A program made the translations under genes and the position numbers. Below are positions 42,044-50,005 of a stretch of DNA of 64,000 bases, piece after piece. Position 1 is the first letter of the stretch. Each line of letters begins with the position of its first letter. This stretch comes from Armatimonadetes bacterium Uphvl-Ar1. Lineage in GTDB: Bacteria; Armatimonadota; Fimbriimonadia; Fimbriimonadales; Fimbriimonadaceae. The notes under the pieces are model-generated. The model was not told the origin of the DNA. It searched no databases and worked only from the letters and a program-made list of their open reading frames with translations. The DNA lies in the NCBI GenBank assembly GCA_002162075.1, contig CP021423.1, positions 496,001-560,000 of the forward strand, written 5' to 3'.

Positions 42044-42943
42044 CTAGATAATCTGGCCAGTGAAACTGAGCGATTTATTTCGCTCTTGATCGCTGCGCAA
42101 GTTGACATAGCTCACAATTTTTTGCGTCTTGGAATCGACGATGGCAACGGAGCGGTACAGCCAGAGATCGAGGCCTTTGCTTGCGGTAAATCGTTTCTTG
42201 TTTTTGACCAACGTGCCGATTTTTTCGAATGGCGTGTTGGCAGGGAATTCACCGACTTTGAGGGATTCCTTTTTGACCAATCGGATTTGGTAGGAGCCGG
42301 AGCCAATTTTTGTGAAATTGGTTTCGACGAAGCGCTTGTTATTTTCTTCGATGATGGATGCACTTCCGGCGAATGCCTTATCTCCTTCCACTTTGCCGCT
42401 TGTGACGGTGATGGGTGCGCCCAGTCCGATCAGTTGGAATTGGAAATTCTGAGTGTTGGATGTGACCTTGGGAGATTCAGCTTGCAGGGTTGCACCGCCA
42501 AACCCGACGGAGAACCGTTCACACCAGACTGAGACCGATTGGTATTCGTCAAGGTTTGTTCCGGCAGGGATTTCATAGTTTTGTGTGCCGATGTTGCCTT
42601 TGATGGGGCCGAGCTCGATTCGATCTGGGCTTTTTCCATTGTTCGAGTCGGTTCCTTTGAGGAGTAGAACTCGAACGTCAGGTCCATTTGACGTGTGGAA
42701 ATCGGTGAGTTGGAGGTAAGTCTTGTTGCCGACGCGGACGAATTGGGCTTTACCTTTTGTTTCATGAGCGTAGGATTGAAACTTTCCGGATGCCAGGATT
42801 TCGGCGGCGGTTTGGGAATCGGTCGGGAGCTTTTCGTTGACGGTTTGGTTGACAAAAAGCAATTCGGGTCGGAACAGTGCCCATCCGATGACTGTGACCG
42901 GGATGGCGATGGCTGTGGCGAGGATCAGTTTTTTCTTTTCCAT
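42044..42943 (-). CDS. DM13-domain protein, membrane anchored
   Basis: 299 residues. One N-terminal membrane helix (LILATAIAIPVTVIGWALF), then a DM13 domain at about 50-155: GKFQSYAHETKGKAQFVRVG, LTDFHTSNGPDVRVLLLKGT, IELGPIKGNIGTQNYEIPAG and VSVWCERFSVGFGGATL. The 'DFxxxNGPDxxVxL' and 'G-xQxYxIP' patterns are the family signature. The remaining 140 residues are a second beta-rich domain I cannot assign. It may be electron-transfer related. Same strand as the smaller DM13-like protein and the ECF sigma gene, with 93 bp between. Confidence 0.82.
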   Translation of the reverse strand: MEKKKLILATAIAIPVTVIGWALFRPELLFVNQTVNEKLPTDSQTAAEILASGKFQSYAHETKGKAQFVRVGNKTYLQLTDFHTSNGPDVRVLLLKGTDSNNGKSPDRIELGPIKGNIGTQNYEIPAGTNLDEYQSVSVWCERFSVGFGGATLQAESPKVTSNTQNFQFQLIGLGAPITVTSGKVEGDKAFAGSASIIEENNKRFVETNFTKIGSGSYQIRLVKKESLKVGEFPANTPFEKIGTLVKNKKRFTASKGLDLWLYRSVAIVDSKTQKIVSYVNLRSDQERNKSLSFTGQII

Positions 42944-43033
42944 GTTACGGGAAGGACTGAGGTGGTTCTCCCGTTGCAGGAATTTTATAAAAAGGACAAT
43001 GTGGGGTGATTTAGGTTCAAAAATAGGGTGGGA

Positions 43034-43660
43034 CTATCGAATTAGATAGACCATTGTTGCGAAGTGGCAGCCAGCTCCGCCGAGGACAAAGAGGTGCCAA
43101 AGCTCGTGTGAGGAGAACTTTCCGGGCCAGAGTTTGGGGCGTTTTGTTCCATAGACCACGGCACCAATCGTGTAACACAGTCCTCCTGCGACAAGCCAGG
43201 CGATGGCCGCGGGGGAAATCACTTGGAACAGGTTGCCGATGACGGCGACAAGCATCCAGCCCATTGTGAGATAGAGGGTGAGGCGTAGCCAGGTTGGAGT
43301 TTTGTCGCGAGTAGCGGAGACGAGGATTCCGACGAGGGCGAGGCTCCATTGCAGACCGAGGACTATCCACTTTTGTGGAGTTGGCAGGGCGAGAAGACAG
43401 ATGGGAGTGTACGACCCGGCGATCATGACGTAGATCGCGCTGTGATCCATGCGCTGAAGCCATTGGTAGTCAAGTTTGAGCCAGTGGTAGAGGCTGGAAC
43501 TTGTGAACATAAAAATTGCGGCGAGTCCGAATACGACGAACGAGAATGCGGCGATGGGGGAGGGAAGGGAACCGATGACAAGAACGATGGTGCCGATAGC
43601 AATGAGGATTGCACCGACAAGGTGAGAGATTGCGTTGAAGGGTTCTCGGATTTTTGCCAA
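43034..43660 (-). CDS. Hemolysin III/PAQR-like seven-helix membrane protein
   Basis: 208 residues from a TTG start (MAKIREPFNAISHLVGA). Seven membrane helices with the family's metal-type residues: SSSLYHWLKL, DHSAIYVMIAGSYTPICLLA, and the C-terminal SSHELWHLFVLGGAGCHFAT. The PAQR/HlyIII family has hydrolase-like zinc sites; a hemolytic role is not implied. TAAAAT nine bases before the TTG supports this start and a leaderless mRNA. Confidence 0.9.
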   Translation of the reverse strand: MAKIREPFNAISHLVGAILIAIGTIVLVIGSLPSPIAAFSFVVFGLAAIFMFTSSSLYHWLKLDYQWLQRMDHSAIYVMIAGSYTPICLLALPTPQKWIVLGLQWSLALVGILVSATRDKTPTWLRLTLYLTMGWMLVAVIGNLFQVISPAAIAWLVAGGLCYTIGAVVYGTKRPKLWPGKFSSHELWHLFVLGGAGCHFATMVYLIR

Positions 43661-43754
43661 GTGACTCTGATTTTACTTGTTTGCTCCGGCTTTATTCTAA
43701 GGTTCGTAACACGATAAATACAAAATGAGCAGGAGATTGTATAGAATTGTCATT

Positions 43755-45236
43755 ATGAAGAGCGGGAATTGTCGTGTGCCGTTGTTGGTCTTGATGGTGA
43801 TGTCTGTGTGTCTCAGCTTTGCCCAAGTAACCAGGATGAATGTTGAGGTTACTTCGGGTAATCGAGGGTGTTCGGATAAAAACCGCGTCGTGTTCGAGTT
43901 CCTTGGTGGGCGGGATGGAAATACGGTTCTTGCCAGCGGGGTCGTTGATCCGCCAACGGGTCCGGGGTTTGTTTACAATCAGCGCTCGAGTTTTTCATTG
44001 ACCTTGAACACAGATTTGTCATTGCGGAAGGTTAAAAATTTTAGAATTCGCCTTGAAGGTGAAAACCGATCCGATGGTGTTTTTGATAGCTGGGTGCTGC
44101 AAGGAGTTCGATTGAGCAATCCCGAAAATCGCCGCGTGATTTGGGAGGGGAGCGGGTTGAACCGAACATTGGACAACCGCACTCAAGCTTGGACAAGTGC
44201 GAACTGGACCACTTATGACGAAACAGGTCGCAATACGAAGACCAAAAATTGGACGGTGACGGTTGCAACCGGGAATGATGACCTGAGAGACGATAGCAGT
44301 GCTGGACTTGTCTTGGTTTTCAAGAATGGTGCCACTTCGAGAGTGAGCATTGGTCGGAGTCAGGGAATCCGTGGAAATGGAAGTGTCAATTTGCCGATTG
44401 AACTTGGGAATTACGAGCAGAGTCTGAGCGACTTGCAGCAGGCGTATTTGTTCAAGTCGGCGCACTGGATGTTTGGGAACTTTGGATACAAATTCCGTTA
44501 CTATGGCGAGCGCGATCTCAATGCTGATGACTGGGATGTCCGGTCGGTCACATTATCTGCGGCGATTGGGGGAAGTCGCGATGTCGTAACTCAGGAGTTA
44601 CCTCGTTTGGCAGGCAGGATTACTCAAGGAGTGAAATCGTGGTCTTTGGGGAGTCGGTTTGATTTGACCGGGCTTCGCACCGCTCCTCGCGACATACGCG
44701 GTCGATTGGCGGTGTTCATTGATGGTGAATATCGAATGGATGCTGATCGCAAGATGCCTGAAATTCATGCGTATATCCGGAGGCAAGGGGAGACTACTTT
44801 CACTCGCGTCGCAGGAAGAACGACGGCGGCTCAAAATTATATCAATGATGAGTCAGCTCGACCCGTGTGGATTGGGAGTCCATCTTACGTTGCCGCAGAG
44901 CGGACCGGTCCGATTTATGAAGGATCGCAAGAATTCTATCAGTCGTTCCCGCTTTACACCGGCGCAGTTGCGGCTCCGATTGAGGAAGTTCGCCTGAGTT
45001 TGTATAACGGGCCCTTGCCGGGTGGTTCGGTTTCTTCGCCTTACTCGGGTGATAGAACGGTCTCTGTGCGCGGGATTTGGCTGGGCTTGAGTGCGAACTA
45101 TGGGCTGAGTTCTTCGGCAGTAGTGAGCAACCATCTCACGTTAGGATTCGATCTTTCACGAGTCGTGACCCTGAGCCGAACCAATCGAGATGTCACTTAC
45201 CGACTCTCCAACTCGATTGGAGTTGTTACTCGGTAG
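43755..45236 (+). CDS. Exported protein of unknown function, PLAT-like N-terminal domain
   Basis: 493 residues from ATG 43755, which gives a clean signal peptide (CRVPLLVLMVMSVCLSFAQ). This start is favoured because TAGAAT lies seven bases upstream; an ATG at 43725 would add ten residues. The first mature domain (VTRMNVEVTSGNRGCSDKNR ... DGVFDSWVLQGVRLSNPENR) has a PLAT/LH2-like look, with 'D-x-W-x-L' near its end. The rest is beta-rich and ends without an anchor. No enzyme motif seen. Tentative. Confidence 0.65.
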   Translation: MKSGNCRVPLLVLMVMSVCLSFAQVTRMNVEVTSGNRGCSDKNRVVFEFLGGRDGNTVLASGVVDPPTGPGFVYNQRSSFSLTLNTDLSLRKVKNFRIRLEGENRSDGVFDSWVLQGVRLSNPENRRVIWEGSGLNRTLDNRTQAWTSANWTTYDETGRNTKTKNWTVTVATGNDDLRDDSSAGLVLVFKNGATSRVSIGRSQGIRGNGSVNLPIELGNYEQSLSDLQQAYLFKSAHWMFGNFGYKFRYYGERDLNADDWDVRSVTLSAAIGGSRDVVTQELPRLAGRITQGVKSWSLGSRFDLTGLRTAPRDIRGRLAVFIDGEYRMDADRKMPEIHAYIRRQGETTFTRVAGRTTAAQNYINDESARPVWIGSPSYVAAERTGPIYEGSQEFYQSFPLYTGAVAAPIEEVRLSLYNGPLPGGSVSSPYSGDRTVSVRGIWLGLSANYGLSSSAVVSNHLTLGFDLSRVVTLSRTNRDVTYRLSNSIGVVTR

Positions 45237-45253
45237 TTGGAATTTGTTGAATT

Positions 45254-45278
45254 GGGGCTGGGGTTATACTCAGCCCCG
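45254..45278 (+). promoter_or_regulatory. RNase HIII promoter inside a hairpin
   Basis: GGGGCTG (45254-45260) and CAGCCCC (45271-45277) pair around a loop that holds TATACT (45265-45270), a -10 box eight bases before the ATG. The palindrome ends one base before the start codon. It may be the terminator of the upstream secreted-protein gene overlapping this promoter. Confidence 0.55.
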
Positions 45279-45929
45279 ATGGCAAGTTTGGTGGGCAGGA
45301 TTGGGGTTGATGAGAGTGGGAAGGGGGATTACTTTGGGCCGCTGGTGATTGCGGCTTGTTTTGTTGCGCCTTGGCATGAGGAGTTTCTGGAGGGGGTGAT
45401 GGATTCCAAAAAATTGACGGATAAGAAGGCTTTGGCTTTGTCGGGAGTGATAAAAGAGCATTGTCCACATTCGGTGATCGCGGTTGGGCCGGAGCGTTAC
45501 AACGAGATGCATGCAAAGATGAAGAATCTCAATCGGATGTTGGAGTGGGGTCATGCGAAGGCGATTGAGAATGTTTTGGCATTGGAAGGGGTGGAAACGC
45601 GGGAAGTGATTAGTGACCAGTTTGCGAATCCGGCGGGTTTGAAGCGAGTTTTAGGTTTAAAAGGTCTTGATGTTGATTTAGAGAGCCGAGTTCGGGCGGA
45701 GAGTGATTTGGCGGTTGCGGCGGCAAGTGTATTGGCCCGAGCAGAATTTTTGCGGAAATTGGAAAAACTGGGTGATGAGGTCGGGGTTCCGCTCATGAAA
45801 GGGGCGGGGCCGGGGGTTGACCAGCTGGCGAGGAACTTGGTTCGACAGCAAGGCGAATCGGTGTTGGCGCGGACCGCTAAGGTTCACTTTAAGACGACGG
45901 AAAAAGTTTTGGGCCGGGCTTGGGGCTAA
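45279..45929 (+). CDS. rnhC: Ribonuclease HIII
   Basis: 216 residues from ATG 45279. The diagnostic RNase HIII motif is GRIGVDESGKGDYFGPLVIA (Asp-Glu-Ser-Gly-Lys-Gly-Asp). The further catalytic acids lie in EVISDQFANPAGLKR and ESDLAVAAASVLARAEFL. It lacks the N-terminal TBP-like substrate-binding domain found in most RNase HIII proteins (about 300 residues), so it is a short form. It removes RNA from RNA-DNA hybrids. The start fits TATACT eight bases upstream; the longer TTG frame at 45237 is not used. Confidence 0.88.
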   Translation: MASLVGRIGVDESGKGDYFGPLVIAACFVAPWHEEFLEGVMDSKKLTDKKALALSGVIKEHCPHSVIAVGPERYNEMHAKMKNLNRMLEWGHAKAIENVLALEGVETREVISDQFANPAGLKRVLGLKGLDVDLESRVRAESDLAVAAASVLARAEFLRKLEKLGDEVGVPLMKGAGPGVDQLARNLVRQQGESVLARTAKVHFKTTEKVLGRAWG

Positions 45930-46051
45930 GTTTGCAACTGATGTGTTGAAACGAATTTAGTGTTTCCGACTGAAAATTTGATTGGCGGGAAAGCGATCGC
46001 TGGTGTAATTTGTTTGTGTCGGGAGTTATCTTTTGGAGTCGATGGGTAGCC

Positions 46052-46390
46052 TCAGAGGGCTTCAAGTCCACGTTCGCCGGTGCGGATTCGGATGGCATCG
46101 GTAACTTCAGACACAAAGATTTTGCCATCGCCAAGTTCTCCCGTTTGAGCGGCAGAGATGATGGCATCAAGACAATCGTCCAATTGGTCGTCGGGGATGA
46201 CGATATCGAGTTTGACTTTTGGGACGAGGTTTAGGGCGTATGTGCTTCCTCGGAATGTGCTGGTTTGGCCTTGTTGTCGTCCAAATCCGCGTGTTTCGAG
46301 AACGCTCATCCCGAGGATGCCTCGACTGGAGAGGGCGTCCTTGACGGGTTCGAGTTTGTTAAGGCGGATGTAGGCCTGCACGCGCTTCAT
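46052..46390 (-). CDS. glnB: Nitrogen regulatory protein P-II
   Basis: 112 residues, exactly P-II length. Tyr51, the uridylylation site on the T-loop, is present (FRGSTYALNLVPKVKLDIVI), with the B-loop and C-loop patterns AQTGELGDGKIFVSEVTDAI and RIRTGERGLEAL. It senses ATP/ADP and 2-oxoglutarate and regulates nitrogen proteins. No amtB, glnA or glnD lies nearby, so it stands alone. TAATTT six bases before the ATG predicts a leaderless mRNA. Divergent from the histidine kinase gene. Confidence 0.94.
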   Translation of the reverse strand: MKRVQAYIRLNKLEPVKDALSSRGILGMSVLETRGFGRQQGQTSTFRGSTYALNLVPKVKLDIVIPDDQLDDCLDAIISAAQTGELGDGKIFVSEVTDAIRIRTGERGLEAL

Positions 46391-46428
46391 GTTGTGAAAT
46401 TAATTTTGACAGGTATAAGGAGTTGAGT

Positions 46429-47670
46429 GTGAATTGGCTGAAATTTGCTCCGGTAATGGGTGTGTTGGCGTTTTTGGCGGCAGCGGTAGGCTATTTTGTG
46501 CCGGAGGCGAGAGGGGTTGCGCTTGCGGCGGTGGTGGGATTTGGATTGGCATCGCTGTTGGGGTGGATTGAGACGGCCCGGCGTTATGATTTTGGGTTGA
46601 AGGAGGGGGAACGTCTCCGGTCAGAGATTATGGGCTTGGAGTCGGAAGTTGTTCGGCATCGAGATGCGCTTGATGATTTGGCAGACGGTCTTGATGCGAT
46701 GATCTTTCTGCTGGATCAGAATTTGCGGTTGCTGTATGCGAACTCGCGTGCGGCGGAGTTTTTTGGCATTACGGATCGTGACGGGGACTTATTGAAGGCA
46801 ATCACTTTGAGTGATGACTTGGATCAGTTGACGATGGAAGTTGTCCGATCGCGGGTGGGATCCAGTCGGGAAGTTGTGTTGCATCACCCCCGGATGCGGA
46901 TTGTGCAGGCCCAATGTTGGCCGGAGGAGTTCGGTCAAGATCGTTTGTTTGTGAGTTTGAGGGATGTAACGGAGTTGCGTCACTTGGAGACAGTTCGGCG
47001 GGATTTTGTTGCGAATGTTAGCCATGAGTTGCGGACGCCGATGACCACGATTCGGGCGATGGCGGAGACTTTGGAAGAGGGGGAGGATGATGGGGAATTG
47101 CAGGTGCGGTATCTGGGCAAGATTATTCGCGAGGTTGACCGATTGACGCGGATTACGGATGACTTGCTGACGTTAAGTATTGCGGAGAGTGGGACTGTCC
47201 AGAAAATTGAATGTGATTTTGGGGAGATTGTGGGGAGTGTTGTCACCCAGCTGGAGAAGAAGGCTAAGGAAAAAGGACTGGCGTTGAGCTTTGACCGACC
47301 AGTTGGTTTGTTGGTGGATGGGAACGAAACACAGCTAACCCAGATCGTTTTTAATCTCGTTGATAATGCGATCAACTATTCCAACGAGGGCGAGGTCAAG
47401 GTAACGCTTGAATTGGAACACGGAGTGGTTGAATTCCGAGTTCAGGATTCGGGACTGGGGATTGGGAGCGAGCACTTGCCGCGGATTTTTGAGCGGTTTT
47501 ATCGCGTAGACAAGGGGCGAAGTAGGGCGAGTGGCGGAACCGGGCTGGGCCTCGCCATCGTGAAGCACCTTGTGGAACTTCACGGCGGCGAGGTGGGGGT
47601 TGAGAGTGCGCTAAATCGGGGTTCGACGTTTAGCGTTCGATTGCCTGGGCGGAGAGACGATAGCCTGTAA
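46429..47670 (+). CDS. PhoR-like sensor histidine kinase
   Basis: About 413 residues from GTG 46429, chosen because AAGGAG lies six bases upstream; a TTG two codons earlier is possible. Two N-terminal membrane helices (LKFAPVMGVLAFLAAAVGYF; GVALAAVVGFGLASLLGWI), a PAS domain (DGLDAMIFLLDQNLRLLYAN), a HisKA dimerisation helix with the phospho-acceptor His (VRRDFVANVSHELRTPMTTI), and an ATPase domain with N (QIVFNLVDNAINYSNEGEV), G1 (QDSGLGIGSEHLPRIFERFY) and G2 (GGTGLGLAIVKHLVELHGGE) boxes. No response regulator is adjacent. Its 3' end overlaps the convergent GHL10 gene by 41 bp. Confidence 0.92.
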   Translation: MNWLKFAPVMGVLAFLAAAVGYFVPEARGVALAAVVGFGLASLLGWIETARRYDFGLKEGERLRSEIMGLESEVVRHRDALDDLADGLDAMIFLLDQNLRLLYANSRAAEFFGITDRDGDLLKAITLSDDLDQLTMEVVRSRVGSSREVVLHHPRMRIVQAQCWPEEFGQDRLFVSLRDVTELRHLETVRRDFVANVSHELRTPMTTIRAMAETLEEGEDDGELQVRYLGKIIREVDRLTRITDDLLTLSIAESGTVQKIECDFGEIVGSVVTQLEKKAKEKGLALSFDRPVGLLVDGNETQLTQIVFNLVDNAINYSNEGEVKVTLELEHGVVEFRVQDSGLGIGSEHLPRIFERFYRVDKGRSRASGGTGLGLAIVKHLVELHGGEVGVESALNRGSTFSVRLPGRRDDSL

Positions 47671-49096
47671 AGGCTTTGAATTGTCCGAGTTTGCCGACTC
47701 GATCCATGATGCGGATGAAGACGGTGCTGTTGGCATCGCGAACGAGTTGAATTGCGCCTGGTTCGGCGGTGGTAATCGCTCGATTAGTGGAATCCTGGAG
47801 AACGAAAAGACCAACGCCTTTGGGGTTTGGCGCACTGAATCGCAGGCTAGGCGGCATTTTCTTGTCCATGACGGCTTCGACAGTTCCCGGGTTGGGCGAT
47901 TTCATCCACGGCGATTCAGGGATGATGGCTGTTTCGGCGTACGAATTTTTGAGAGCATCGGCGATGCCATTCCAGTTGTTTTGGATGGCTTTCATGCTGA
48001 AGTGAATGGTTCCAGTTGAGCCTTTGTCTTTGCGAACCAGTTCGATTTGGTCGGTGACTTCGGTGGCTTTCCAATTGCCGTCGGCGGGGTTGGTTCGGCT
48101 GGTGTATTGCCCGGGCCAGAGGTGGATATTCTTTTTATTGGATTGGCTCCACCAGTTGAGAAGGACGGGGAAGGCTTGGGGAGTTTGGGTGATCGGCCAA
48201 TAGAGCTGGGGTGACATGTAGTCGCACCATCCGAGTTCATACCACTTCAGAGCGTCTGCGTAGAGCTCGTCGTATTGGTCGATTCCGGCTTTGATTCCTT
48301 CGGGGATTCCTGGCCGGTAGATGCCGAATGGGGAGATACCGAATTGGACATGAGGGGCATCTTTTTTGAGTCCTTCGTGCACTCGGAGGACAAAATCATC
48401 GACACCCTTGCGCCGCCAGTCTGATTTGCTGAGCCGACCGCCAGATTGAAGGTAACTGGCATAGAATTCAGCATCGGGGAAATCGACTTTCTTACCTTCG
48501 GTGGTGACGGGGTAGGGATAGAAGTAGTCGTCTATGTGGATTCCATCTACATCGTACTTTGTTGCGACTTCCATGAAGACGTTGTACGAGCGGTCTTGGA
48601 CTTCTTTTGCGGTGGGGATCATCCACTTGAATGTGCCGTATGGTTTAACGAGATCGGGTCTCGTGACGGCGATGTTGTCTTTTGTCAGTTCTGACTTGTG
48701 TGAAGGGTGATCGGCACGGTAGGGATTGAACCAGGCGTGGACTTGGATTCCGCGTTTGCGGGCTTCGGCGATTGTGAATGCGAGGGGATCAAATCCGCCA
48801 GTGGGCGCTTGGCCTTGTTTACCGGTGAGGTAGTAGCTCCATGGTTCATAGCTGGATTTGTAGAGTGCGTCAGCATGGGGGCGCACTTGGAAGATAATTG
48901 CGTTCATTTTGAGCTCTGCGCACTTATCGAGGATGGCGACCATTTCTGACTTCATTTGATCGACAGAGAGTCCGGGTTTCGTAGGATAGTCAATGTTGGC
49001 GACGGTGGCGACCCAGGCGGCTCTGAATTCTCGTTTGAGTTCAGGCGGTGCGGCTTGGGTTGTGGTTGTTGACATAGCGAATAGGGCGGCGATCAT
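47630..49096 (-). CDS. GHL10-family (DUF187, YngK-like) glycosyl hydrolase, exported
   Basis: 488 residues with a signal-like start (MIAALFAMSTTTTQAA). The glycosylhydrolase-like 10 barrel: EFRAAWVATVANIDYPTKPG, MNAIIFQVRPHADALYKSSY, KRGIQVHAWFNPYRAD, YDVDGIHIDDYFYPYPVTTE (catalytic-region acids), VQFGISPFGIYRPGIPEGIK and CDYMSPQLYWPITQTPQAFP. Members are predicted glycan or cell-wall hydrolases. TAAAGT seven bases before the ATG at 49096 predicts a leaderless mRNA. Tail-to-tail overlap of 41 bp with the kinase gene. Confidence 0.9.
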   Translation of the reverse strand: MIAALFAMSTTTTQAAPPELKREFRAAWVATVANIDYPTKPGLSVDQMKSEMVAILDKCAELKMNAIIFQVRPHADALYKSSYEPWSYYLTGKQGQAPTGGFDPLAFTIAEARKRGIQVHAWFNPYRADHPSHKSELTKDNIAVTRPDLVKPYGTFKWMIPTAKEVQDRSYNVFMEVATKYDVDGIHIDDYFYPYPVTTEGKKVDFPDAEFYASYLQSGGRLSKSDWRRKGVDDFVLRVHEGLKKDAPHVQFGISPFGIYRPGIPEGIKAGIDQYDELYADALKWYELGWCDYMSPQLYWPITQTPQAFPVLLNWWSQSNKKNIHLWPGQYTSRTNPADGNWKATEVTDQIELVRKDKGSTGTIHFSMKAIQNNWNGIADALKNSYAETAIIPESPWMKSPNPGTVEAVMDKKMPPSLRFSAPNPKGVGLFVLQDSTNRAITTAEPGAIQLVRDANSTVFIRIMDRVGKLGQFKAFTGYRLSAQAIER

Positions 49097-49146
49097 GGGT
49101 GCTACTTTACTCGGTTATGGAATCAGACGGCTTGACGAGGAAATGG

Positions 49147-49263
49147 TTATTTGGCGTTGAAAAGCCAGATTGCGATCATGACAAGCATGGCGATGATGAA
49201 TACTTTTTCGACGGCGAAGCGACGAGCTTGATCTTGGAGTTCGGGGATTGTGGGTTTTCGCAT
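49147..49263 (-). CDS. 38-residue single-helix membrane protein
   Basis: MRKPTIPELQDQARRFAVEK followed by a membrane helix (VFIIAMLVMIAIWLFNAK) and a stop. The pattern of an amphipathic start, then a hydrophobic helix and a short charged end is typical of genuine small inner-membrane proteins. It begins 9 bp after the coiled-coil/HhH membrane protein gene and is probably co-translated with it. Unknown function. Confidence 0.6.
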   Translation of the reverse strand: MRKPTIPELQDQARRFAVEKVFIIAMLVMIAIWLFNAK

Positions 49264-49272
49264 CAGTTTGGT

Positions 49273-49953
49273 CTAGTCGGGATCCCAGGGCATTTTCTGT
49301 TTGGGGGAGGTTGTGGTTGGGGTTTGTTGTGCTGGGCTTGTGACGGGGCTTGTGACGATTGGGTCAGGCTTCGTTGGTTCTTCGGCGTGTTGGTGTTCTG
49401 GTTCGGCGATACTCGGGGATGACTGAGGTGCCTCGGAAGTTTTTTGAGGATTTTTAGCAAATGCGATCCAGGCTTCTGGTTCGAGGTTATCCCAAGGTTG
49501 GGCATTCGCAGCGGCGACGAGTTGATTAGGAGTGGCAGTGGCAATTTTGGCAAATGTGTTGAATAGGGAATGTTCGAGATTCTTCGCGTGACCAGGGGAT
49601 ATGCCAGGAAGGTCAGAGAGGTCTTCGGGAGTAGCTTCTAACGGTGTTGAAAGTGAGATAATCGGGTTGTCGATTGTTTGAGCTGGTTCGGAGGGAATAG
49701 CGATTGTGGTTGGGGCGGTTGACTTTGTGGCAAGTTGGGCCAATTCTGCTTTGAGCTTCGGGATGGCAAGAGCCTGGTTTTGGAGATCGGCGACTTGGTT
49801 TTTGAGGCGTTCGATCTCGCGTGATTGACCATCAATGTTTGCCTGTTCTTTGGGAAGTTGAGCGAGGGCATTGAGAATAGGACGATGGCGGAGCCATTCG
49901 ACGGCGATACCACCAGCTAATCCAACCAGAATCCATGGGAGGGCTTCGACCAT
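49273..49953 (-). CDS. Membrane-anchored coiled-coil protein with a helix-hairpin-helix-like domain
   Basis: 226 residues: an N-terminal membrane helix (LPWILVGLAGGIAVEWLRHR), a coiled coil at about 35-75 (QSREIERLKNQVADLQNQAL), a helix-hairpin-helix-like domain at about 110-160 (DLSDLPGISPGHAKNLEHSL ... TPNQLVAAANA), and a Pro/Thr/Glu-rich tail. The HhH part resembles the DUF4332/HHH_5 type that binds DNA without sequence preference. Possibly tethers DNA to the membrane, which would suit the dprA-competent lineage; this is inference. Confidence 0.6.
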   Translation of the reverse strand: MVEALPWILVGLAGGIAVEWLRHRPILNALAQLPKEQANIDGQSREIERLKNQVADLQNQALAIPKLKAELAQLATKSTAPTTIAIPSEPAQTIDNPIISLSTPLEATPEDLSDLPGISPGHAKNLEHSLFNTFAKIATATPNQLVAAANAQPWDNLEPEAWIAFAKNPQKTSEAPQSSPSIAEPEHQHAEEPTKPDPIVTSPVTSPAQQTPTTTSPKQKMPWDPD

Positions 49954-50005
49954 TTAACTTCCGGTTAGGATACTCGGTTGGGGTTGCGGGCCGTATACTG
50001 GGGGC

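Noticed and set aside
43725-43754. Upstream ATG of the secreted 493-aa protein
   Set aside because: The TAGAAT box lies between this ATG and the one at 43755, and the later start gives a clean signal peptide.
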